NCBI GenBank assembly: GCA_024803745.1
Contig: JANJXV010000013.1
Location: 1,364,001 to 1,428,000, forward strand
From: Megascapheus bottae
Taxonomy: Eukaryota; Chordata; Mammalia; Rodentia; Geomyidae
Direction: 5' to 3'
Length of the DNA stretch: 64,000 nucleotides
The translations under genes were made by a program, and so were the position numbers. Shown here piece by piece: positions 12,027 to 23,038 of this stretch. Below the pieces are notes generated by a model that worked only from the letters and a program-made list of their open reading frames with translations, did no database searches and was not told the DNA's origin. Numbering within the stretch: the first letter of the stretch is position 1; every line of letters begins with the position of its first letter.

Positions 12027-12472
12027 TTTTTTCATATATTTTTATTGTAATTAATAGAAGTGTTACATGATATTTGCCAGATAGAAGGTGCATTAATTCA
12101 CCTACATTGATACCCTTTCTCATGTCTTGGTCCCCATTTCCTCCCCCCCACCCCCACCCCTCATCTTGTTTTTCCCCCTTCCTATCCAATTTCAAATAAC
12201 CAAATACAAATATATCCAATATATCAGATAACAAAGTGAGATACTGTAACAATATGAGATAACCAAGGGACAGCAAAAGAGATGAAAGATAACATAGTAC
12301 CTTAAGGACAATAATCATTCATTATATGGCTTTTGTTTTTATATCCTAGAGGTCCTTTCATTTAGCATTATACTGTATGGCCTTATGTATCTAGGCTTTG
12401 CTCTATTGCAAATCTTCTGCTAGGAGAGCCCAAGGTCAGTTGATGAGTGGATCAACAAGATGTAATCAATGA
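12027..12472 (-). mobile_element. L1 3' fragment with inverted 5' piece
   Basis: The minus-strand L1 3'UTR runs from the tail at 12027 to 'taggagagcccaagg' near 12434. It is followed at once by about 27 bp ('cagttgatgagtggatcaac', then 'aagatgt') that are L1 ORF2 in plus orientation, encoding the conserved 'VDEWIN' stretch. This resembles a twin-priming 5' inversion. The same junction recurs at 15061-15090. Confidence 0.8.
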
Positions 12473-12600
12473 TATATGCCAGTCATATATATATTATATA
12501 ATAACATATATAATATATATAGTAACATAGTATATAGTATATATATAGTAATATAGTATAGTAATAGTAATATAGTATAGTATAGTAACATTACTCATTT
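12473..12600. repeat. AT-rich low-complexity/palindromic tract
   Basis: Imperfect repeats of TATA, 'atagtaa' and 'tatagtat', capable of self-pairing. Confidence 0.85.
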
Positions 12601-12902
12601 CACAGGACTACTGAGAATACTAATGAGTTAAAATATGTGGAACATTGGGAACAAGTCTCAGGTGAATCTTAATCACAAATCCTCAAAAATTATTTTTATA
12701 ATTAATGATATTTTAAAGTTAATGAGATTTTTAAATGTTAATTCAACAACCATCCATGTATTAAAGGTGAAACAAGAGCATAGCTGAATATGAACAAGAA
12801 AGGGAGAAAAGTTAGAGCACTATTCCCCATGACAGAATTCAAATTAGTAAGCATAAAAGCAGTGAAGAAAATAGAGAAAAAATTTATCCTTTGATAATTA
12901 CC
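12601..12902. other. unique non-coding stretch
   Basis: AT-rich, no recognised element. This is the left flank of the L1 insertion that follows. Confidence 0.4.
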
Positions 12903-13908
12903 TCCATACTAATATTTTTTAATATATTTTTATTGTAATTAATAAAAGGGTTACATGCTATTTGCCAGATAGAAGGTGCATTAATTCACATATACTGATA
13001 CCCTTTCACATGTATTGGTCCTCATTACCCTCCCCCTCCCCGTCTTGGTTTTCCCCCCTTCCCTATCAAATTTCAAATAACCAAATACAAATAAATTCAA
13101 TATATCAGATAACAAAGTGAGATACTGTAACAATATGAGATAACCAAGGGACAGCAAAGGATATGAGAGATAACATAGTACATTAAGGACAACAGTCATT
13201 CCTATATGGCTTTTGTTTCAATATCCTGGAGGTCCTTTCAATTAGCTTCATACTATATGGCCTTATGTATCAAGGTTTTGCTCTATTGCAGGTCTCTGCT
13301 AGTAGAGCCCAAGGTTTCTACTGATTATGACAAATGAGGGAAACCATTGAGCCTAAGTTCCTTTGAGTCTGGCTTACTTCACTTAATATGATCTTTTCTA
13401 AGTCTTTCCATTTCCTAACAAATGGGTCAGTGTCGTTTTTTCTGACAGCAGCATAGAATTCCATTGTGTACAAATACCACAATTTGTTGATCCACTCATC
13501 AACTGAGGGACATCTAGGTTGGTTCCATATCTTTGCTATGGTGAATAATGCTGCAATGAACATTGTTGTGCTAGTGGATTTAGTATGCCCTAGTTTCTGG
13601 ATGGTTGGGTAAATGCCAAGTAGTGGAATTGCTGGGTCATAGGGGAGTTCTATGTTTAGCCTTTGAGGCACTGCCATACTGCTTTCCATAGTGGTTGAAT
13701 GAGTTTGCATTCCCACCAACAGTGTAGTAGGGATCCCTCCTGGCCACATCCCCTCCAGCATCTGTTGTTATTCGTTTTCCTGATCCTGGCCATTCTAACT
13801 GGAGTGAGGTGGAATCTTAGAGTTGTTTTGATTTGCATTTCTGTTATGACCAGAGATGTTGAGCATTTCTTCATGTGTCTATAGGCCATTTTTCCATACT
13901 AATATTTT
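12903..13908 (-). mobile_element. 5'-truncated L1 with perfect TSD
   Basis: The L1 body at 12919-13892 is flanked by the 16-bp direct repeat 'tccatactaatatttt' (12903-12918 and 13893-13908), the signature of target-primed reverse transcription. It holds the 3'UTR and the ORF2 C-terminus in two overlapping open frames (13318-13761 and 13656-13889). These include a cysteine-motif region, '[18 protein letters not shown]', that straddles the frame change. A frameshift separates the two frames, so the copy is inactive. Confidence 0.92.
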
Positions 13909-14040
13909 CAAGGGCAGAGTCATTTTTTAAAAAGATTCTAAAATTAGTGTGTGAAATTAATGAGAAATAGAATATTTTCATGTGTAGATATTATAAATAT
14001 CTTTAGTTATTAAAATGAAAAAGCATAGTAAATAAAACTG
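13909..14040. other. unique flank
   Basis: Short AT-rich sequence between the L1 and the next SINE. Nothing recognised. Confidence 0.4.
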
Positions 14041-14209
14041 AGCCGAGAGTATAGCATAATGATAGAGTGCTGTCTAGAATGCATGGGGCCCTGGGTTTGA
14101 TTCCTTGGTACAGCAGATCCAGAAAAAGCTGGAAGTGGTGCTGTGGCTCAAGTAGTAGAATAGTACTTAGGCTCTGAGTTTAAACCCCAGGCCTGGGGGG
14201 AAAAAAAAT
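14041..14209 (+). mobile_element. IDL-Geo SINE with shortened right arm
   Basis: The left arm reads 'agagtatagcataatgatag' with 'gggtttgattcc'. The linker is 'agaaaaagctggaagtggtg'. The right arm jumps from 'aagtagtagaatagtactta' to 'ggctctgagtttaaacccca', so the 'gccttgag...cagtgc' part is lost. Confidence 0.75.
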
Positions 14210-14560
14210 CTACAAAGAATTTAACCAAGTGACCAAAAGTAGATTGGATTTACATTTATAATTTGATCATATACCTAAATTTTAGCAGGAGTAGTATTGA
14301 CAAAGATGTTTTAATATTCTAAAAAGTAATTTGTCATTGCTCTTCTACAAAGTCAGCAAAAACAATAGACAGATCTGTTCCACATTGAGAGAAAGTAAAT
14401 GTGACATGATGACTAAAAAAGTGTGATTTTCATGACTGGAACTTATGTCAACTAAAAATGTATGTTTCTTGACTGGAACCTCATTTAGAGAAAGCACTAT
14501 AGTGAGGCATACTTGGGAAAAGATTGACAAATTAGTTAATTATTTAAAAAATTCAGGTCA
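14210..14560. other. unique stretch with local repeat
   Basis: A related phrase occurs twice: 'catgactggaacttatgtcaa' near 14431 and 'cttgactggaacctcattta' near 14468. Otherwise unrecognised. Confidence 0.35.
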
Positions 14561-14750
14561 GGGGACAGGGAGTTTGGCCTAGTGGTAGAGTGCTTGCCTA
14601 GCATTCATGAAGACCCAGGCTCAATTCCTCCATACCACATACATAGGAAAAGCTGGAAGTGGTGTTGTGGCTCAAGTGGTAGAGCTCTAGCCTTGAGAAA
14701 GCCCAAGGACAGTGCTCAGGCCCAGAGTTCAAGCCTGGCCAAAAAAAAAA
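14561..14750 (+). mobile_element. IDL-Geo SINE
   Basis: A near-complete dimer with left arm 'agtttggcctagtggtagag', right arm 'gtggctcaagtggtagagctc' and a 10-nt A tail at 14741-14750. No clear TSD was seen. Confidence 0.88.
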
Positions 14751-14784
14751 TCTGGATAACTTATCTGATCTTAATATAACTCCT

Positions 14785-15103
14785 ACCCCTCATCTTGTTT
14801 CCTCCCCTTCCCTATCCTATTTCAAATAACCAAATACGCATTTATCAACTATATCAGATAACAAAGTGAAATACTGTATCAATATGAGATAACCAAGGGA
14901 CAGTAAAAGAGATGAGAGATAACATAGTACATTAAGGACAATAATCGCTCATTATAGAGCTTTTGTTTTTATATTCTAGAGGTCCTTTCATTTAGCGTCA
15001 TACTGTATGGCCTTATGTATCTAGGCTTTGCTGTATTGCAAATCTGTGCTAGGAGAGCCCAAGGTCAGTTGATGAGTGGATCAACAAGATGTAATCAATG
15101 ATT
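14785..15103 (-). mobile_element. L1 3'UTR piece with copied inversion junction
   Basis: About 315 bp align colinearly with 12158-12472, including the plus-oriented ORF2 inversion 'cagttgatgagtggatcaac' and the following 'aagatgtaatcaatgat'. The outermost 130 bp of L1 3' end are absent, which is atypical for retrotransposition. It also shares variants with the 12-kb copy such as 'ttagcgtcatactgtatgg' (12-kb: 'ttagcattatactgtatgg'). Confidence 0.8.
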
Positions 15104-15689
15104 TCTCCAAAATAATTCACATATATCCTTCCCCCCATATATACATATATATATATATAAAACAACAGAATTCCTAGATTACTGGTTTTTCATTATTTAA
15201 CCAACCATATCTATATATCTCTTGCCTGTTTTATATCCAGAAAAGAGTTTAATGCTTTGCTAAAGTAAAATAGCAAAAGAATGATAATACTTACAAATAC
15301 AGATACATGGATTTAAACATTTCTCAAGCTCTAGGCTTTCAAATGAATTGGCAGGACTCACAATGAGTTGCTCCAAAAATGCTCACTGGAATTCAGTTTC
15401 TAAAACCATATTCCATTCAATAAATCTCTCTGGCTTCTTCATTCTTATTTATTCATTTTATTTACATCATTGAAAAGTATTATAGCCATGAATTTCATTC
15501 CCTCATTTTTATTCAAATTTCCATTTTCCTATAGATTTTACTATAAAAATATGAAATATTTTAAGTTTGAGTACCAAAAAATTTGTAGAAATTTGACTTA
15601 AAATATAGGGAAAGATATATTATATATTATATAAATTATATGTATTTATATTTATGTATATATTCATTGGAAACACTTTTTTCTTTGAA
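15104..15689. other. AT-rich unique stretch
   Basis: Short (AT)n tracts at about 15139-15160 and 15616-15663. Nothing else recognised. Confidence 0.4.
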
Positions 15690-15908
15690 GGTCATGGATC
15701 TTGAACTCAGCCTGAGCGCTGTCCCTGAGCTTTTCAGCTCAAGACTGCCACCTTACCCCTGAAGCCACAATCCCACTTCCCCTTTTCCAGTGATTCATCG
15801 GAAATAGGAATCTCAGGGTCTTTTGTGCCCCTGACTTTGAACCCCAGTCCTCAGATCTCAGCCTCCTGAGTAGCTGGGATTACAGGCATGAGCCACTGCA
15901 CCTGGCTT
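15690..15908 (-). mobile_element. 7SL-like head + Geo SINE
   Basis: On the plus strand the Geo arm comes first ('tcttgaactcagcctgagcg', 'gctcaagactgccaccttac'). The head follows ('tcagcctcctgagtagctgg', 'gattacaggcatgagccact'). The head is strikingly Alu-like. Confidence 0.85.
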
Positions 15909-16089
15909 GGAAACGCTTTTTGATTTCCTATCAGGAGCCAAGCTCACCACAGAGCTATCTGGGCTAGTAAGATTAATTAAGGTCTAGTCCTTGGCTTTCA
16001 GAAGTTTATAGTTTATAGTAGAAATGGGAGAAGAGCATTGTGTTTATGGTGGCTATTTCTCTACAAAGCACATAATCTTTATTTTCTTT

Positions 16090-16190
16090 TTTGTCGATTG
16101 TGGAGCTTGAACTCAGGACCTGCGTGCAGTCATTGAGCTCTTTTGCTCAAGGCTAGCATTCTATCACTTTGCACCTATGTGATCCTCTGA
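16090..16190 (-). mobile_element. Geo-arm fragment
   Basis: 'tggagcttgaactcaggacc' and 'ttgctcaaggctagcattct' are the reverse complement of the Geo arm. No head is present. Confidence 0.6.
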
Positions 16191-16224
16191 TTAAAATAGT
16201 GCCCTTTGCTCTCACTGTGTGTGA

Positions 16225-17015
16225 ATGCCTGTATAAATTTATCATGTCCCAATGTACTTTTTCTCCCTTTTACCATCCAGTGTGAATACTTGTAGATTTA
16301 GACACATTCTAGTTACCATAAATGAGGGAAAACATGCAATTTATGTTTCTTTGGGTATGGATTACTTTATTTAATTTTTCTCCAAATCTTTCCATTTCCT
16401 TACAAATGGTACAATATTATTCTTCGGATGGAAGAAAATTCTACTGTGTATGCATGTGTGTATACACCATATATTTGAACAGTATATATAATTTAAATAT
16501 ACTGTATATATGCATTTGTAAGTATATGTATAAATATACTATGGTAAACATTGGTGCAATGAACATAATTGTACTGATAGCTTTAGTATGGTCTTGTTTA
16601 TATTCTACTGGATAAATGTCAGGAGTAGAATTGCTTGTCATAGGGAAGCTTGCTTTTTAGCCTTCTAAGGAACCTCCGTACTGATTTCCAGGATGGTTGA
16701 ACAAGTTTACATTCTCACCAACAGTGCAATAAAAATATCTTTTGGCCATGCCTCTACCAGTGATAATGGCCATTCTAACTGGGGTGAGGTGAAATCTCAG
16801 TGTTGTCCTGATTTGTGTTTCTTTTATGCCCAGAGATGTTAAACATTTCTTCAAGTGTCTATTGGCCATTCTTACTTGAGCAATCACCCTTCAAGTATTT
16901 AGCCCAATTGTTAATTGTTTTGTCTCTTTGAGAGTTTACTTTTTGTGTGGGGGGGTAAATTTTTTATCTGTAAGTATATTTTTAAATATGAGACCTTTCT
17001 TTGATGCATAATTGG
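16225..17015 (-). mobile_element. old L1 3' fragment with ORF2 remnant
   Basis: The ORF2 C-terminal region is recognisable on the minus strand. The frame at 16657-16887 encodes residues like 'RMANRHLKKCLTSLGIKETQ' and '[13 protein letters not shown]'. An AT-rich expansion of about 90 bp (about 16450-16545) splits the copy at the point where L1 normally reads 'attccattgtg'. Sequence upstream in L1 terms continues to about 17015. Confidence 0.75.
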
Positions 17016-17073
17016 AAAAACTGATGACTGACTATTTTTATGTGTGTTCAGCAACAACATTGACTTGTAGATT

Positions 17074-17117
<44 letters not shown>
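17074..17117. repeat. (GT)n microsatellite
   Basis: About 21 GT units. Confidence 0.93.
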
Positions 17118-17118
<1 letters not shown>

Positions 17119-17580
17119 CTGTTGGTATGTATGTTCTTATCTGACTTAATATTGGATAAAACTACCCTTGAAGAATGTGTTTGTGAGAATTCAGTGCTTT
17201 TCTGTTTTTTGAAGTAACTAAAGAAGAATTATTTTTCATTCTTAAATGGTTGACAGGGATAAGAATTAGTAATATCAATTTAAGTATTTAATATGTTTCT
17301 TGGTGAGATTTTAAGTCCCACAAGCACTTTATGATATAAGTAAACTCACATAAATAAAAGAATGTGGAAGCAAAAGTGACAAGGACATTAGCAAGCCATC
17401 CAGAAGTGGCAAATTTTCCATGAAAAGTTGAATTCAAATTTTCTCTTATTATTGAAAAAAATCATCCTTGTTGATTACAGTGCTGTAACTCTTTAAAACA
17501 ATTTTTTCTTCCTAAAGTTTCTTATTAACACATTGCAATGGAAAATTACAATGATGTAAATTGTGCTATTTCCACTCTGT
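17118..17580. other. unique non-coding stretch
   Basis: Nothing recognised. Confidence 0.4.
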
Positions 17581-17581
17581 A

Positions 17582-17762
17582 TTTTTTTGAGAGGCGCTAG
17601 GGTTTGAATTCATGGCTTTTTACAAATGAGGCAAGTGTTCTGCCACTTGAACCATATCTTCAGCCCTTTATGATTAGCTTATAGTCAGATAGTCTCTCAG
17701 TTTTTGACTAGGACAGCATAGAACTGCGATTCCCAGACCTATGCTCATGCCTAGCTTGAATT
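17582..17762 (-). mobile_element. old B1-dID-like SINE
   Basis: The plus strand shows an ID-like arm reversed ('gggtttgaattcatggcttt', 'gcaagtgttctgccacttga'), then a degraded 7SL-like head ('tgatt', 'cccagacctatgctcatgcct'). Confidence 0.55.
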
Positions 17763-18520
17763 ATAGACACATATCAATACAAATGGCTCATTTGTGTAAG
17801 TGGGTAGTCCTGTTATGGCTGGTCTTGACTTCCCAATTCTTAATATCCTGAAGCCTCTCCAATCAAATATTAAATTTATTTTATTTCTCCTGTGATTTTT
17901 TTAGAAATTATACAAACCTATGTCATTATTTACTTTGCTTTGTTCCTGAGGTACTTTAGTTTTTGATGAGGGCACATGGAGATAAATGATATTTCAATGG
18001 CAAAGCATAAACATAAACGCCTGGAAAATTCTGTCTCATGTTGTGTCTGTAGCTAAAGGGATCCATGCTTCATGGTGTTCTATCCAGGACAATTTGGACA
18101 GGGTAGGGATTTTTATCTCTGAAAGTGCTATCCATAATTATGTTGAAATGACCAGCTTAAATCAAACATCATAGAAACACCAAGACAATGATGATCCTAA
18201 TTATGGAGCACCCATTGGAAATTCTGACCCATATTTCCACAGCTATGCAGAAACCACAAAAAATTGCCCAACCAACTACCACTTGCCATGAAAAAAGCAC
18301 TAGGCATCCTTCATGAATCTGAACCCTCTGGTACCCTGGAAGCGGGGTTCTGTTAAACATCATAGTATTTAGTTGAAAAGTTCATAAACATGGTGAGTAA
18401 GCATGGAAGTACACATTGATGATGTCATTCATGAAGTGCTCAAATGTAACTGGAAAACATTTGAAAAGTTATTTTCAGGCTGAGCTTTGTGTGGCTTTCT
18501 ACAATGTTTTAAAAGATCAT
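17763..18520. other. unique non-coding stretch
   Basis: No repeat family recognised. Two opposite-strand frames of 62 and 64 codons near 17986-18363 have no motif. Confidence 0.4.
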
Positions 18521-18741
18521 AAGCCAGGCTCTAGTGATTCATATCTTTAATCCTAGCTACTCGGGAGGATCAAAGCCAGCCAGGAAAAGAAAGTCCCTGA
18601 AACCCTTATCTTCAATTAATCAACCAGAAAACCAGAAGTGGAAATGAGGTTCAAGAGCACTAACCTTAAGCACAAAAAACAAGCAAACACAAAAAGCTCT
18701 TGAATAGCATGTAGACCCTGAGTTCACGCCCAATAACCAGA

Positions 18742-18744
<3 letters not shown>
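18521..18744 (+). mobile_element. 7SL-like head + Geo SINE
   Basis: The head reads 'agccaggctctagtgattc' with 'taatcctagctactcgggag'. The linker is 'ctgaaacccttatcttcaat'. A diverged Geo arm ends 'ccctgagttcacgcccaata' and runs into a CA repeat. Confidence 0.75.
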
Positions 18745-18789
<45 letters not shown>

Positions 18790-18917
18790 ACACACGAAAA
18801 AAGGAAGGAAGGAAGGAAGGAAGGAAGGAAGGAAGGAAGGAAGGAAGGAAGGAAGGAAGGAAGGAAGGAAGGAAGGGAGAAAGGAAGGGAGAAAGGAAGG
18901 AAGGAAGAAAGGTCATT
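18745..18917. repeat. (CA)n then (GGAA)n microsatellite
   Basis: About 25 CA units, a short A-rich joint, then about 25 GGAA units. It is immediately 3' of a same-strand SINE. Confidence 0.95.
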
Positions 18918-20283
18918 TATTTTGCCTTACAACTAAATATGAAAGAAGGTTGGAGACAATATATGAATCATTGGACAGGATATGACTATGTAAAAGTCAT
19001 AACAAGATTCTCTTCTTGTCTTTTCTTTTCCAAAGACTTCTGAAAAAATATGTTAAGACATTCTGTACAGACTGTCATATAGCTATTCTACTATTGGCTA
19101 CCTCAATACCGTTATATCAATATAGAAGATAGGACACAAGTCTTTTCATTAGAAAATGCTCATTTTTGCCTCACCACTGTAAGTGTTATGGATTCTGTGA
19201 GGTCAATTGTGAAGCAGGATGTTTAATATGTATTACATGGCCCTACATTTAACCAATATTCATAATTTAAATACTTGTTGAATACTTACTGAATACAACT
19301 CATAGACTTCTGAGAATGCTACTGTCTCTGATTTTAATATTGTTATAGACCCAAGGAAGACAGAGTAAATTCTAAACCCTTTCATTTGCCTATGGAGGTT
19401 GAGATCTGCATATGTGCCCTGACAGCATTGTGCTAGCAATGAAATCTCTGTCAAGCCATAATAGTAACACCCAATGACAATTCGCATCTTTATGAAATCT
19501 ATTTGTAGTCTGACGTCTAAGTTGTAGTTGCATCTATAGGTGCACTATCAGGAAAACAAACTCTGTTTCTCTCCTAGCCGTTTACTTAATGCTAGATTCA
19601 AAAATCAATTTACTTCATTAATGTATTAGTCCAGAATCTAATATGCGCTGTTCAATTCCATTTATTTCCAAGATGAGGGACACAGACCAGGAATGTTGGG
19701 ATAGATCTCAGACACTCTCAGTACCTTCTTGTAGATTCGAACCGCCTTTATTGATGATATGTTGGCATCTCTGCTGAAGTGGCTGTCAATTCCATAAAGG
19801 GAACATTTCCATCATGTCAAGATGTATTACACTGTTGGTTTGATGGCAGAGAATCAGTGAATTACAATTTTCCTATTCTGCAAAGAAATATGCCCCAAGT
19901 ACACCAGCAATATCCTACCCTCCATACACTCAGAAAGTCAGAAAGAATGGCAGAGGTCTTCAACACGATCAACTAACAGTGGAAGTTATTTGCCTCAAAG
20001 AAAATCATTCCAAGAATTAGGCAGGGTGCTGGGGGAAGAGTGTGACAAAGGTTGCAGGTTTGATTGAAGTACATCATGTTACAGAATGGAACTCTTACAA
20101 AGAAATTCCTTATAAAACTAATCTATGTTAATTTATAAAATTTCTTAAAATGAAAAATAAAGAAATAGACTTCCAGAATTTAGGTAGTGGATGAATTTTT
20201 TTCCATTTCTAGGCTGATTCAGATTTTCACATATAGCCACTTGCAAACAGATGCTGAAATTAGGAAGTAAGCCTTTCCGAAAA
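18918..20283. other. unique non-coding stretch
   Basis: About 1.4 kb with no recognised repeat. Short open frames only, none with a recognisable domain. Confidence 0.4.
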
Positions 20284-20504
20284 CCAGAACCTATCTTTTT
20301 TTTTTTTGCCAGTCCTAGGCTTGAGCTCAGGGCCTGAGCAGTGTCCTTGGATTTTCTCAAGGCTAGAGCTCTACCACTTGAGCCTAGCACCACTTCCAGC
20401 TTTTTTCTACGTATGTGGTACCAAGGAATCGAACCTGGGTCTTCATGTATGCTATGCAAGCACTCTACCACTAGGCCAAACTCCCGGCCCCAGAACCCAT
20501 CTTT
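20284..20504 (-). mobile_element. IDL-Geo SINE with TSD
   Basis: A full minus-strand copy. A T-run (A tail) at the left is followed by the Geo arm, then the ID-like arm ending 'ggccaaactcccggccc'. Flanking direct repeats are 'ccagaacctatcttt' (20284-20298) and 'ccagaacccatcttt' (20490-20504), which match at 14 of 15 positions. Confidence 0.92.
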
Positions 20505-22149
20505 ATATCTTTCTTCACCTGTGTGAGGCTTGGGTACTCAATTTCATTCAGGCCAGAATTAAGGAATACTTTTCTCTAGAAGCATTAATTACAAGCATGG
20601 CGACTGATACCAACATCAGTGCAAGCTAGAGAGATTTTAGTAACATTGCTCTGGGAAAGCAAATATACAGAAAGAGAACACAGGAAAGCTGCCGCGTACG
20701 GTCCTGTTGATGAAATAATTTTTAACTATGTCCTTTGAAGTTGGTTATCAAATAATTTCACTAGTCCTGGCCTTCCAGCCATGGTAAGGAGCTCATGACT
20801 GAAGGTCTACGTTTTGTTTCAGTATTATGGAAAACACCCATACTGACATTCCCAAGTATCGGATGTCTTAACATCCTGTGTTTTGAGACTGGAGAGTATG
20901 ATGAAGGCATGATTAATTATTTTGTAGTTATAAACTAGAGAAAATGTAATGTACATGGGTATCTATGCAATTGTGCACTCTAGCTGGGGAAACCATTCAT
21001 GAGCTGACATCAGACCCACAGCACTGGACAAATCCTCTCTTCCAGCTAAAAAGAAGGAAAGAGACTCAACCTCCTCTCCGATTTTCTTTCAGAGTCTCAG
21101 AATCTTGACTTGGCCCTGGGTGTGCTGTTATTTTACACTAATGTGAGGATGTTAAAATAGCAGGTTTCTTAGCAATAGGAAAAGCTGAAAGGTTTTATCA
21201 GTAAGAATCCAAACAACAAATGAATGGCCACAGAAAATGTGTATTCTGAAAACTCATTTGATTTCATTTTCCAGCAAAATGAATGCTGCCAAAGCTATAT
21301 TTTTAGACAGTTTGCTGACCACAGAGTGCCAGGGAAGCTGAGAGATTTCATTTCACTGTTAAAGTAACAGTTATCTTTGGGCAAATGAGGAAAACCCTCA
21401 TGAGAAAAGAGTGAGAATGTGGGAAACATCAATGTTTTCAAAAACAAAACTAAATTTTATATATTTCTTAAGGTTGCATAATATGACCACTTAGAGAATA
21501 ACTAAAAGTGATATAAAGGCAGCAATAACTTTTTGATTATAGTATTTTAATTCCATCCAATTGGAATCTCAGTGAGATTTTTGTGAGTTGATCATGGAAT
21601 TATTTACATTCATGTTTATTATCTAATTAGTTACTAATTTAGCAACCTGAAACTTTACTGATGGGGTCCCCTGGTCTACCTGTCTGGAGACCAAACATTA
21701 CTCATTCTTTCATTGGAATCTAATTCTGATTTTTCCATGTTCATTGTCAGTAATAGATGATTAATGATTGTAAATTGGCTGTCTTTAGTTTACCTTCCAA
21801 GCCAAACATTATGCTTTTCAGACAATAGCATACCAATCTTTTAAAATTGCTACCACGATGACATACAAAATTGAAAGTTGAAAAGTTTCTATAATGTATG
21901 TTTAGCATGCTAAAATGTATAACAGGGAAGGAAACCTCCTAGTTTGCAAAGAAAACTATAAAATAGAAGAATGTTTGAATCAGCTTGTTTCATAACATAG
22001 TTTTTCTCAAATGGTAGCCACTCATATACATATCAGAAGTCAATTTTCAATATATACTTACCTCATAAGGTTTTGGGGGGGAGGCTTAGTGAAGAGCCAC
22101 TTCTACACAAAAGTAAGTGCTTATTTACTGATCGCTTTATTGAGTTATT
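20505..22149. other. long repeat-poor stretch
   Basis: About 1.6 kb in which no transposon is recognised. It contains no convincing exon. It is one of the better places in the window to look for conserved non-coding sequence. Confidence 0.45.
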
Positions 22150-22362
22150 AATTTAGTGCTGGTACTGGGGTTCCAACTTAGAATCTGGATGCTATCCCTT
22201 GGCTGTTTTGCCTAAGTTTGGCACTCCACCACTTGAGCCACAGTTCTATGCTTGGCTTTTTACCATTAATTAGAGATGAAAGATTTTTCTGCCTGCAGTA
22301 CCTTCAAACCTTGATTCTAACATCTCATCCCCTGAGTAGCTAGGCTTACATGTATGACCCCA
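22150..22362 (-). mobile_element. 7SL-like head + Geo SINE, diverged
   Basis: The Geo arm on the minus strand reads 'tactggggttccaacttaga' and 'ggcactccaccacttgagcc'. The linker is 'taccattaattagagatgaa'. The head reads 'cccctgagtagctaggctta'. Confidence 0.72.
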
Positions 22363-22834
22363 AAGTGTTCAGAATGAATTTATTTGTTAAAAAAATCAAA
22401 TATATTTAATGTCCAAAATGTTTTCATTGAGCCATAATTGATCATCAGACAACCATACATGTTTTGTGTGTAGAATTGGAGGAGTTTGAATGCATGTCAA
22501 AATGTAGCAAGACAGTACATACCACCTCTCACTCGGTCTTATGTCCTTTCTGAAATAAGAACATTCAACATATGTTACCCCATAACAAACCTTGAAGTGT
22601 ACCATATGTTATTATCAATGGTGGGCAATTTAGAATACAAATGAACTCTTTCAATGACTCATATTGCAAATATAAACCTTATAGTCACAGAACAGCAATC
22701 CTCCATTTTCCTCACCATCCTCAACCCCTGGAAAACAGTATTATAATCTGCTTCTAGGAGTTCAGCCATGTAAGCTTTCTCATAGAAGTAGAATGTGCAA
22801 CATTTGTGCTTCTGCAACTGATGTTGAGTATTCT
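22363..22834. other. unique non-coding stretch
   Basis: Nothing recognised. Confidence 0.4.
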
Positions 22835-22950
22835 GTCCTTCCTTTCCTCTTCTCTTTCTTCCTTCCTTTTTTCCTTTCTTTCCTTCCTTCCTTCCTTCCT
22901 TCCTTCCTTCCTTCCTTCCTTCCTTCCTTCCTTCCTTCCTTCTTTCCTTC
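22835..22950. repeat. (CCTT)n microsatellite
   Basis: A CCTT array with TTTC variants at its left. It lies directly beside a minus-strand Geo fragment, at the position of that fragment's tail. Lys/Gly or Pro/Ser open frames over it are artefacts. Confidence 0.95.
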
Positions 22951-22971
22951 ATTCCACTTCACATGTGCTAA

Positions 22972-23038
22972 CACTGTGGCTTGAACTCAGTGCTGGGCAG
23001 TATCCATTAGCTTTTATGCTGAAGGCTGGGATCTCAAG
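22972..23038 (-). mobile_element. Geo-arm fragment
   Basis: 'gtggcttgaactcagtgctg' and 'tgctgaaggctgggatctca' are the reverse complement of the Geo arm. It is truncated, with no head. Confidence 0.55.

Noticed and set aside
10372..15103. Regularly repeated segments as a possible CRISPR array
   Set aside because: The repeats are L1 3' ends of unequal length and spacing in a rodent genome.
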